NCBI GenBank assembly: GCA_910578235.1
Contig: CAJTPP010000070.1
Location: 3,869 to 8,991 of the forward strand
Length of the DNA stretch: 5,123 bases
From: an uncultured Clostridia bacterium
GTDB lineage: Bacteria > Bacillota > Clostridia > UBA1381
Direction: 5' to 3'
Program-made: the position numbers and the translations under genes
The notes under the pieces: model-generated
Databases searched by the model: none
Told to the model about the DNA's origin: nothing
Seen by the model: the letters and a program-made list of their open reading frames with translations, nothing else
Shown: one piece after another, positions 1-5,123 of the stretch
Position numbering within the stretch: the stretch's first letter is position 1
Layout of the letters: each line of letters begins with the position of its first letter

Positions 1-756
1 GCTTTTCACTTTTACTATATTTACAAAATCAGGCGGCTCCGTCTCGCATTTACCCATTACAAGAGTTACTTCAGCGCCACGCCGCACAGCGTTTTTTGCC
101 AAAGCAAAGCCCATTTTACCGCTTGAATGATTAGTAATATATCGCACAGGATCAATAGCCTCTATAGTTGCCCCGGCCGTTATAAGCACCTTTTTACCGC
201 TCATATCTTTATCAAAAGCAATCTCTTTTATAATATATTCCAGCAAAAGCCCCTCATCAGGCATTCTGCCGTCTCCCATATCACCGTTTGCAAGCATACC
301 GTGCGAAGGCTCGACAATTATATAGTCATAACTTTGGAGCTTCTTTATATTATCCTGCACAATAGGATTATGAAACATATTATGGTTCATTGCCGGCGAT
401 ATAATTTTTTTACAGGTACAGGCCATAACCGTTGTTGTCAGCATATCATCCGCAATTCCGTTTGCAATCTTTCCTATCACATTCGCGCTTGCCGGAGCGA
501 TCATTACTATATCGGCGGCTTTCGCAAGCGCGACATGCTCGACGCTGTATTCAAAATTCCTGTCAAATGTATCTATAAGGCATTTATGCTTTGTAAGCGT
601 TTCAAAAGTTATAGGATTAATAAAATTTGCCGCGTTCTGTGTCATGAGCACATGCACATCACAATTCAGTTTCACAAGCATACGCGCCAGATTAGCTATT
701 TTATACGCCGCAATACTGCCCGTAACTCCTAACACAGCCGTTTTTCCTTTAAGCAT
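1..756 (-). CDS. coaBC: CoaBC (Dfp), phosphopantothenoylcysteine decarboxylase / phosphopantothenate-cysteine ligase, N-terminal 252 residues
   Basis: Bifunctional cytosolic enzyme of coenzyme A synthesis. The CoaB half joins cysteine to 4'-phosphopantothenate using CTP, and the FMN-dependent CoaC half decarboxylates the product to 4'-phosphopantetheine. The frame is open from ATG at 756 to base 1, so the gene is cut by the window edge; the family is about 400 residues. Visible CoaC motifs are GSIAAYK (13-19, flavin binding), VEHVALAKAADIVMIAPASA with the active-site His at 74, IADDML (101-106), PAMNHNMF with Asn124 (121-128), and the flap GMLANGDMGDGRMP (153-166). The start of CoaB follows at about 187, with TAGATIEAIDPVR (193-205) and ITNHSSGKMG (207-216). 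Odd point: the flap carries Asn157 where the well-studied enzymes have a catalytic Cys (ACGD in E. coli). AGAGGTG lies 5 bases before the ATG. The gene begins 22 bases after the PHP gene and is probably co-transcribed with it. Family identity is close to certain; full activity of the CoaC half is less so. Confidence 0.96.
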   Translation of the reverse strand, partial: MLKGKTAVLGVTGSIAAYKIANLARMLVKLNCDVHVLMTQNAANFINPITFETLTKHKCLIDTFDRNFEYSVEHVALAKAADIVMIAPASANVIGKIANGIADDMLTTTVMACTCKKIISPAMNHNMFHNPIVQDNIKKLQSYDYIIVEPSHGMLANGDMGDGRMPDEGLLLEYIIKEIAFDKDMSGKKVLITAGATIEAIDPVRYITNHSSGKMGFALAKNAVRRGAEVTLVMGKCETEPPDFVNIVKVKS

Positions 757-761
757 TTTAA

Positions 762-768
762 CACCTCT
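762..768 (-). promoter_or_regulatory. Ribosome binding site of coaBC
   Basis: AGAGGTG on the minus strand, 5 bases before the ATG at 756. It lies in the 22-base gap after the PHP gene, so coaBC has its own translation start and needs no separate promoter. None is visible in so short a gap. Confidence 0.75.
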
Positions 769-778
769 TTATAATCTT

Positions 779-1420
779 TTATGGTAATGGAATATTCAAT
801 TTTTGCAGCAGCTCATTTGCGCGGCGTATCTGCCTGCGCCGATATTCCGCAATATAATGAGTATCCGAACCGACACTGACCGGAATACCGCTCTCTTTTA
901 TGATTTTTTGTTTTTTTTCATTTGTCAGAAAATCATAATAATACATATAATTTCCGGAAGTATTTAATTCCCAGAATATATCATTATCACGCAAAATTTT
1001 AATAATATCCAGTCCATAATTTTCACCAAGCTTAAAAATATCAGTATGCGCAAGTCCCGCTTTACATTTAAACAATCTGCGCCATTCTATAAACTCGTAA
1101 AAATCCATCGAGCGGGGATCATCGAGACTTTCAAAGAGCACATAATCAAACTGCCTCGTGGCAAACGGAAGCGCTTCAGGCGGCGCGGGACGCGTGCCTA
1201 TTTCCAACCCGCATAAAACCTTTATTTTATCAGCATATTTTACCTTACAACGCTGAATATACTCATAATATAATGACAGCTTATCACCTATTGTAAACTG
1301 ATGATCTGTTATGCCGATTACATCCACACCGGCACGGATTGCGTTTTCAATTATTTCTTCCGGCGTATTAGAGCCATCGTAGCTGAATATTGTATGATTA
1401 TGCAGATCCACCGTATACAT
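779..1420 (-). CDS. PHP-domain metal-dependent phosphoesterase (histidinol-phosphatase-like)
   Basis: A 213-residue protein with a complete set of PHP metal ligands: DLHNHT (His7, His9), the ITDH block (Asp39, His40), the GLEIG block (Glu73), AHTD (His125), ELNTSG (Glu151) and GSDTH (Asp196, His198). PHP proteins hold two or three metal ions in a TIM-like barrel and hydrolyse phosphate esters; members include histidinol phosphatase HisK, YcdX-type phosphatases and the polymerase-associated domains. The substrate cannot be read from this sequence, and no other histidine biosynthesis gene is present. The protein is only the single domain, somewhat shorter than typical HisK. I chose ATG at 1420 because GGAGG sits 9 bases upstream. 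ATG at 1426 is only 3 bases from it, and an ATG at 1486 would lie upstream of the predicted promoter. There is no signal peptide or membrane segment, so it is probably cytosolic. coaBC follows closely, suggesting one transcript. The family call is firm; its substrate is unknown. Confidence 0.92.
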   Translation of the reverse strand: MYTVDLHNHTIFSYDGSNTPEEIIENAIRAGVDVIGITDHQFTIGDKLSLYYEYIQRCKVKYADKIKVLCGLEIGTRPAPPEALPFATRQFDYVLFESLDDPRSMDFYEFIEWRRLFKCKAGLAHTDIFKLGENYGLDIIKILRDNDIFWELNTSGNYMYYYDFLTNEKKQKIIKESGIPVSVGSDTHYIAEYRRRQIRRANELLQKLNIPLP

Positions 1421-1429
1421 CGACATTTT

Positions 1430-1436
1430 CCTCCCC
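1430..1436 (-). promoter_or_regulatory. Ribosome binding site deciding the PHP start
   Basis: GGGGAGG on the minus strand. Its GGAGG core (1430-1434) is 9 bases from ATG 1420 and 3 bases from ATG 1426, which favours the shorter protein starting MYTVDLHNH. Two residues, Met-Ser, would be added if the other start were used. Confidence 0.75.
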
Positions 1437-1451
1437 GCTGAATATACTATA

Positions 1452-1480
1452 AGTGTATCACAAATTATATTAAAATTCAA
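1452..1480 (-). promoter_or_regulatory. Predicted sigma-A promoter of the PHP-coaBC operon
   Basis: Read on the minus strand: -35 TTGAAT (1480-1475), a 17-base spacer, then TACACT (1457-1452) preceded by TG plus one base, which makes an extended -10. Transcription would start near 1445, leaving a leader of about 25 bases before ATG 1420. The -10 hexamer is imperfect, so the extended TG probably matters. It overlaps the left arm of an inverted repeat shared with the opposite promoter. Confidence 0.6.
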
Positions 1481-1523
1481 TCGCATAGAGATAATTTATT
1501 TACAAATAATATAAATTGTGATA
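1456..1523. repeat. Inverted repeat spanning the divergent promoters
   Basis: TAATATAATTTGTGATA on the minus strand (1472-1456) and TAATATAAATTGTGATA on the plus strand (1507-1523) match at 16 of 17 positions, separated by 34 bases. Each arm contains the spacer and the TGaTA start of an extended -10 box of the promoter pointing outwards. The similarity continues beyond the arms, with TATAGTA on both sides (1445-1451 and 1527-1533), shifted by one base. This could be two copies of an operator, a duplicated and inverted promoter, or partly the effect of AT-rich sequence. Confidence 0.7.
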
Positions 1524-1527
1524 GAAT
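1499..1527 (+). promoter_or_regulatory. Predicted sigma-A promoter of the LOG-rho operon
   Basis: -35 TTTACA (1499-1504), a 17-base spacer and -10 TAGAAT (1522-1527), preceded by TG plus one base (extended -10). This is a close match to the housekeeping consensus. Transcription would start near 1534, giving a leader of about 24 bases before ATG 1558. The right arm of the inverted repeat covers the spacer and the first two bases of the -10. Confidence 0.7.
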
Positions 1528-1544
1528 ATAGTAATATAGATGAT

Positions 1545-1549
1545 GGAGG
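1545..1549 (+). promoter_or_regulatory. Ribosome binding site deciding the LOG-family start
   Basis: GGAGG lies 8 bases before ATG 1558. It would fall inside the coding sequence if either of the two upstream in-frame ATGs (1540, 1543) were used, so 1558 is the better start. Confidence 0.8.
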
Positions 1550-1557
1550 AAAAATAT

Positions 1558-2157
1558 ATGGATATTTGTGTATTTGGCGCGTCGAGTAGTATAATAGATA
1601 AATCATATATAGATCAGATAGAAGAATTCGGACGCGGTATGGCGAAAAGAGGTCACGGGCTTGTATACGGCGCCGGAGCGTCAGGACTTATGGGCGCGGC
1701 GGCACGCGGTGTTCATGAAATCGGAGGCAGAATTGTCGGCGTTGTTCCTGATTTCTTTGAAGATGAGGATATGGGTGTAGACGGTAAAATTTATGATAAA
1801 TGTACCGAGCTCATAAAAACCGACAGTATGCGCGAAAGAAAACGCATAATGGAGGATATGGCGGACGCTTTCGTTATTGTTCCCGGAGGAATAGGAACTT
1901 TTGAAGAATTCTTTGAAGTTTTTACTTTAAAACAGCTTGAAAGACACAACAAAGCAATAGCAATACTTAATATTAATGGATATTATGACGCAATGATTAA
2001 AATGCTTGATGTGGCAGTTGAGGAAAAATTCATGCGGGAAGCATGCCACATGCTTTACAAAGTATTTGATAAGTATGAGGAAATGCTTGATTACATTGAA
2101 AACTACAAAGCGCCTAAGATAAATGTTTTTCAAACAAAAAATATAGAAACTATTTAA
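1558..2157 (+). CDS. LOG family protein (TIGR00730), nucleoside 5'-monophosphate phosphoribohydrolase
   Basis: A 199-residue Rossmann-fold protein of the LOG/YvdD type, often misannotated as lysine decarboxylase. Characterised members cut the N-glycosidic bond of cytokinin riboside 5'-monophosphates or AMP, releasing the free base and ribose 5-phosphate. Visible marks are the N-terminal strand ICVFGASS (3-10), the phosphate loop YGAGASGLMG (37-46), MRERKRIM (91-98) and the family signature PGGIGTFEEFFE (109-120) with the catalytic Glu116. Length and motif order fit a complete, active enzyme. Bacterial members usually act on nucleotide monophosphates in the cytosol, and the true substrate here is unknown. 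The start at 1558 is set by GGAGG 8 bases upstream and gives the usual MxIxVFGxSS beginning. It is the first gene of a likely two-gene operon with rho, whose ATG is 19 bases after this stop. I see no sign of truncation or frameshift. Confidence 0.93.
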   Translation: MDICVFGASSSIIDKSYIDQIEEFGRGMAKRGHGLVYGAGASGLMGAAARGVHEIGGRIVGVVPDFFEDEDMGVDGKIYDKCTELIKTDSMRERKRIMEDMADAFVIVPGGIGTFEEFFEVFTLKQLERHNKAIAILNINGYYDAMIKMLDVAVEEKFMREACHMLYKVFDKYEEMLDYIENYKAPKINVFQTKNIETI

Positions 2158-2160
2158 AAA

Positions 2161-2169
2161 GAAAGAGAG
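2161..2169 (+). promoter_or_regulatory. Weak ribosome binding site of rho
   Basis: GAAAGAGAG, ending 7 bases before ATG 2177. It is purine-rich but lacks a GGAGG core, unlike the sites of the neighbouring genes. Translation of rho may depend partly on ribosomes finishing the upstream gene 19 bases away. That coupling is inference. Confidence 0.5.
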
Positions 2170-2176
2170 CGAATAT

Positions 2177-3484
2177 ATGCAGGACGGAGTAAAACTTGAG
2201 CGTAAAACAAAAGAAGAATTAAAACAAATTGCGCAAGGCCTTGGAATTGAAAAAATTTCGGCCTTAAAAAAAGACGATATTATTGCTTTAATACGCGCGA
2301 AAAGAGAGGAGCTCGCAAAGGAAGAGGAGCAGAAGCCTCAGGTAAAAAAAAGAGAGCGGCCGGCGGACGTTGTAGAGGTACAGGGAATTCTTGACGTAAT
2401 GTCAGACGGATTTGGATTTCTTCGTGTGGAAAATTATATGTCAAGCAAAAATGATATATATGTATCACCTACTCAAATACGACGGTTCAGTCTGAAAACA
2501 GGTGATGAAATAGTAGGTGACTGCCGTCCTTCACAAGAGGAAGATAAATATTCACCTTTGCTCTTTGTAAAAACTATTAACAGTGACTCTATTGACGTCG
2601 CGTTAAAACGCAGACCGTTTGAACGGCTTACACCTATCTATCCTAAAGAAAAGCTGCTGCTTGATACAGGAGAAAGAGAAAAAAGCGCATCGCGCTTAAT
2701 TGACCTCATCGCTCCTATAGGTAAAGGACAGCGCGGAATGATTGTAGCTCCTCCAAAAGCCGGTAAGACTACTATTATCAAGCAGATTGCGCAGTCTATT
2801 TCAAAAAATTATCCTGATATAAAACTAATCGTGCTTCTAATTGACGAACGCCCTGAAGAGGTAACAGATATTAAGCGTTCAATAGACGGAGAAGTTATAT
2901 TTTCAACTTTTGACCAGCAGCCCGAAAATCACTGCAAAGTCGCGGAAATGGTACTTGAGCGCGCGTCAAGACTTGTAGAACAAAAAAAAGATGTTGTTAT
3001 TCTGTTAGACTCAATAACCAGACTTGCGCGCGCATATAACCTTACAGTCGCTCCGACAGGAAGAACACTGTCAGGCGGTCTTGATCCAGACGCGCTTTTT
3101 AAACCAAAGAAATTTTTCGGCGCCGCGCGTAATATAGAAGAAGGCGGAAGTCTGACAATTCTTGCCACAGCTCTTGTAGAAACAGGCAGCCGTATGGATG
3201 ATGTTATTTTTGAAGAATTTAAAGGCACCGGTAATATGGAATTGAAATTAGACAGAATTTTACAGGAAAAGCGTATTTTTCCCGCTATTGATATTCTCAA
3301 ATCAGGAACCCGCAGGGAAGAAGATCTTCTTAGTAAAAAAGAGCTTGATGCCAACTGGATAATCCGTCGCGAAATGGGCAAAGGCTCCAATGCTGACGCA
3401 ACCGCAAGATTGCTTCAATATATGCAAAGCACAAAAGACAATAAAGATTTTGTTGATCTGATGATTACAAACTTCGGGAAATAA
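2177..3484 (+). CDS. rho: Transcription termination factor Rho
   Basis: Complete 435-residue hexameric RNA helicase that loads on untranslated RNA and uses ATP to stop RNA polymerase. Domains in order: a SAP-like Rho_N helical segment (about 8-44, KTKEELKQIAQGLGI), a short charged linker (45-62), the cold-shock-like primary RNA-binding domain (about 65-118, GILDVMSDGFGFLR and NDIYVSPTQIRRF), and the RecA-type ATPase (about 145-420). The ATPase has Walker A APPKAGKT (191-198, Lys197), LIDERPEEVTD (221-231, including the catalytic Glu region), Walker B VVILLD (273-278), SITRLARAYN (279-288), the RNA-contacting loop around GRTLSGGLDPDALFKPKKFFGAARN (295-319) and DDVIFEEFKGTGNMEL (341-356). All key motifs are intact. 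E. coli Rho is 419 residues, and the extra length is mainly N-terminal. No large low-complexity insertion is present, unlike in some Clostridia and Actinobacteria. It lies 19 bases after the LOG-family gene and is followed by a hairpin terminator. rpmE, a frequent neighbour downstream of rho in Firmicutes, is absent here. Confidence 0.99.
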   Translation: MQDGVKLERKTKEELKQIAQGLGIEKISALKKDDIIALIRAKREELAKEEEQKPQVKKRERPADVVEVQGILDVMSDGFGFLRVENYMSSKNDIYVSPTQIRRFSLKTGDEIVGDCRPSQEEDKYSPLLFVKTINSDSIDVALKRRPFERLTPIYPKEKLLLDTGEREKSASRLIDLIAPIGKGQRGMIVAPPKAGKTTIIKQIAQSISKNYPDIKLIVLLIDERPEEVTDIKRSIDGEVIFSTFDQQPENHCKVAEMVLERASRLVEQKKDVVILLDSITRLARAYNLTVAPTGRTLSGGLDPDALFKPKKFFGAARNIEEGGSLTILATALVETGSRMDDVIFEEFKGTGNMELKLDRILQEKRIFPAIDILKSGTRREEDLLSKKELDANWIIRREMGKGSNADATARLLQYMQSTKDNKDFVDLMITNFGK

Positions 3485-3541
3485 ATATTCTTAATACAAA
3501 ATACTTAAAAAATATTATAAATCATATTTTTGTAACATATT

Positions 3542-3570
3542 GGCACCGTTTAAAAACGGTGTCTATTTTA
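3542..3570 (+). terminator. Intrinsic terminator of the LOG-rho operon
   Basis: GGCACCGTTT (3542-3551) pairs with AAACGGTGTC (3554-3563), one pair being G-U. The top A-T pair probably opens to give a 4-base loop. It is followed by TATTTTAT. The hairpin begins 57 bases after the rho stop. The opposite strand has no good T-run after the stem, so it works mainly for plus-strand transcripts. Confidence 0.75.
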
Positions 3571-3748
3571 TATAAACTTTTGTAACATCAGCAAACAGAC
3601 AACGGACAAAACTTCTGTGATATATCCTCTGCAAAACAATTATATCTTAACAAGAAAACTTAATGAAAACATTATTTAAACAAAACGAAGATATCTGTAC
3701 AAAAATCTAATCTTATAATGCTATACACATCATGACATCATAATACAA

Positions 3749-3783
3749 AAGCGGCTCAGTCCTGTTATATGACTGAGCCGCTT
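3749..3783 (-). terminator. Intrinsic terminator of the surface protein gene (possibly bidirectional)
   Basis: A perfect 13-base stem, AAGCGGCTCAGTC (3749-3761) with GACTGAGCCGCTT (3771-3783), and a 9-base loop. On the minus strand the stem is followed by TTTTGTATTATG, overlapping its last Ts, and it lies 47 bases after the stop codon of the surface protein gene. On the plus strand the tail TTCCTTATTTAAT is weaker but could catch read-through from rho. Confidence 0.85.
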
Positions 3784-3830
3784 CCTTATTTAATATTATG
3801 AATGTAACCTGTATATAATTTGTTTTATAT

Positions 3831-5123
3831 TTATTTGCTAAACTTTCCGCTCAACGGTGTCATACCAACAAGGCTGCTCCAAACATATGCTGACATATAT
3901 CCGCCGTCCTGAGGCCTAAGTTCCACCTTTACCGTGTCTGTTTCAGGTATTTCTCCGGTTATGCCGTTGATGTTTACGGCCCTTACACCTATCAATATAC
4001 CTTCCGGCGAATATGATGACACTATCAATACGCCGTTTGCCTGTGTATTCTTGATAACGCTGACATCAACAAATCCGTCTTCTTCCGCATTGGCAATATC
4101 CGTTATTGTGTAATCCCTTCCCGAAATTACAGAAACAACTATATCCACATCGCTTATCACGTTGTAGTTCTCACTATCCTCAGGTGTATATACAGCCTTA
4201 AATGTATGTTCGCCGATCTCGCCTACATCCTGACTGCCGTCTTCCCAGCTCCAGCCGTCAGGCAAACGCACGCCGCTAAGCAACTGACCGTACTCAGCAG
4301 TTACTCCCGTCGGTATTATATATTCCGGATCTATTTTTGTAATTTCATACATCTGATAAGAATTTTCATCGCTTAGAGTATAGAACTCCGAATCGTCTCC
4401 GACAAGTGCAGCTGTTGCTGAATGAACACCGGCATTTATTTTATTGCCGCCTGTTACTTCTAATTCTACCTTATCAGTCTTTGCCGCTCCTGTTATCACC
4501 GCTGTGACATTGCTCGCTTCCCCATCATATGGACGTGTCTCATAATTTGACCACTCAATGCCAAGCTGCATCGGAGTTACATTGACAATGATTGTATTAT
4601 CATCACTGCCATTAATGTTCACAGATCCGCCGTATTCTACTGTGATAATATTTTCACCCAGAACAAAGTTGTTTGTCTTGTTGACCTTTACACTTAGTCT
4701 TGCTGTTCCTTCTGTATTAGCTTCGTTAGTATACTCTACATTTGCCTGTCTAAGCGGCGTCATATCTTCACCTATATAGAACTGAACCGTATCATAAAGT
4801 GCATATGTTGAAATATCTGAATTCCTCAATGATACTTTTACTGTCAACTCAAGCGTATCCTGATATTGAATGTCTGTTGCGTCTGCAGTTACCTGTGAGT
4901 CCGCCTTTGCCATTGTTACAGTAATTGATTGTTCTTCTGCCGCGTTATAGTTATCATCGCCCTCTACCATGTAGTATACTGTATAGTTAGCTGCATCTAT
5001 AGCTTTCGGAATACTCTCGGAATATTCACCTGTTCTTCCAAGCTTATAAAGCATCTTACCGCCGTTTGTAGAACCCGCACTAATCAGCTCCTGTTCCGCG
5101 CCGTTATATACAAGCGTTTTGGC
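3831..5123 (-). CDS. Large modular extracellular protein with MBG/Ig-like repeats, C-terminal 430 residues
   Basis: The frame is open from the right edge to the stop at 3831. The internal Met at 5054 is not a start, because coding-like repeat sequence continues in frame upstream of it. Positions count from the first residue visible. About 1-73 is a bacterial surface repeat (LVYNGAEQELISAG to YNAAEEQSITVTMAK). About 74-183 is an Ig-like module of the Big_3_5 kind (VQFYIGEDMTPL, NIITVEYGGS). About 186-264 is an MBG-like repeat (RPYDGEASNVTAVITG, NKINAGVHSATAAL). About 265-333 is another repeat (AEYGQLLSGVRLPDGWSWEDGS, GEHTFKAVYTPEDSENYNV). The rest, to 430, is a C-terminal module ending in SAYVWSSLVGMTPL. 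Such repeats form stalks or adhesion and scaffold regions in secreted or wall-bound proteins of Clostridia. There is no LPXTG motif, transmembrane tail or SLH repeat at this end, so any anchor, enzyme domain and signal peptide would be upstream. Composition is acidic with one Trp-rich segment and no cysteine. The family type is fairly sure; function is unknown. Confidence 0.85.
   Translation of the reverse strand, partial: AKTLVYNGAEQELISAGSTNGGKMLYKLGRTGEYSESIPKAIDAANYTVYYMVEGDDNYNAAEEQSITVTMAKADSQVTADATDIQYQDTLELTVKVSLRNSDISTYALYDTVQFYIGEDMTPLRQANVEYTNEANTEGTARLSVKVNKTNNFVLGENIITVEYGGSVNINGSDDNTIIVNVTPMQLGIEWSNYETRPYDGEASNVTAVITGAAKTDKVELEVTGGNKINAGVHSATAALVGDDSEFYTLSDENSYQMYEITKIDPEYIIPTGVTAEYGQLLSGVRLPDGWSWEDGSQDVGEIGEHTFKAVYTPEDSENYNVISDVDIVVSVISGRDYTITDIANAEEDGFVDVSVIKNTQANGVLIVSSYSPEGILIGVRAVNINGITGEIPETDTVKVELRPQDGGYMSAYVWSSLVGMTPLSGKFSK

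Larger units (their letters stand above)
3485..3830. other. Gene-free spacer between rho and the surface protein gene
   Basis: 346 AT-rich bases between two converging genes. It holds the rho terminator (3542-3570), a second strong hairpin serving the gene on the right (3749-3783) and an 11-base direct repeat TTTTGTAACAT (3528-3538 and 3578-3588) on either side of the first hairpin. From about 3590 to 3745 I find no convincing reading frame, RNA gene or promoter. A lone TATAAT at 3714-3719 has no acceptable -35 box. Confidence 0.7.

Noticed and set aside
127..732. 201-residue open frame on the plus strand
   Set aside because: It lies antisense to coaBC, which has unmistakable family motifs over the whole stretch. 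The predicted protein is rich in His, Arg, Tyr and Cys without any recognisable pattern.
1421..1486. Upstream start of the PHP gene at 1486
   Set aside because: The added 22 residues match no PHP protein, the predicted promoter lies inside that stretch, and a good ribosome site points to 1420.
1540..1557. Upstream starts of the LOG-family gene at 1540 and 1543
   Set aside because: The GGAGG ribosome site would then be inside the coding sequence, and the family normally begins at the strand MDICVFGASS.
1927..2468. Two short minus-strand open frames (1927-2133 and 2280-2468)
   Set aside because: They are shadows of the LOG-family gene and rho, with compositions typical of antisense translation.
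2929..3390. 153-residue open frame on the minus strand within rho
   Set aside because: It is antisense to the conserved ATPase core of Rho, is Ser/Arg-rich, has no ribosome site of note and no family resemblance.
3714..3783. Possible small RNA: TATAAT at 3714-3719 followed by a hairpin
   Set aside because: No -35 box at usable spacing and no extended -10, and the hairpin is better explained as the terminator of the minus-strand surface protein gene.
4558..4779. 73-residue plus-strand open frame with hydrophobic stretches
   Set aside because: It is antisense to the Ig-like repeats of the surface protein. The apparent hydrophobicity comes from reverse-reading Thr/Val/Asn/Glu codons.

Overview
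The window looks like a chromosomal segment of an anaerobic Firmicute, most likely Clostridia. The evidence is a moderately AT-rich base composition with purine-rich GGAGG-type ribosome binding sites, a clostridial-looking Rho (a short charged linker after the N-terminal domain and the sequence FDQQPENHCKVAEMV), and a large repeat-type surface protein of the kind common in gut Clostridia. The genus cannot be fixed from this sequence alone. There are five protein genes, two of them cut by the window edges. I see no RNA gene, CRISPR array, insertion sequence or phage gene.

Left part, minus strand (1-1420): a PHP-domain phosphoesterase gene is followed 22 bases later by the start of coaBC (dfp), the two-domain coenzyme A biosynthesis enzyme, which runs off the left edge. 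Centre, plus strand (1558-3484): a LOG/TIGR00730-type phosphoribohydrolase gene is followed 19 bases later by a complete rho, ending at an intrinsic terminator. The two gene pairs are divergent. The 137-base gap between them holds two back-to-back sigma-A-like promoters with extended -10 boxes. These are embedded in a near-perfect 17-base inverted repeat (16/17) whose centre is also the centre of the two -35 boxes.

Right part (3485-3830) is a gene-free spacer with the rho terminator and a second strong hairpin that ends transcription arriving from the right. From 3831 to the right edge, on the minus strand, lies the C-terminal 430 residues of a modular extracellular protein. It has several MBG/Ig-like beta-sandwich repeats and a C-terminal module ending in a YVWSSLVGMTPL motif, with no LPXTG signal.

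Most of the window is housekeeping: CoA synthesis, nucleotide metabolism or clean-up, and transcription termination. No wholly new system is evident. The points most worth a second look are the Asn in place of the expected catalytic Cys in the CoaC domain, the symmetric divergent promoter, and the surface protein's unassigned C-terminal module.
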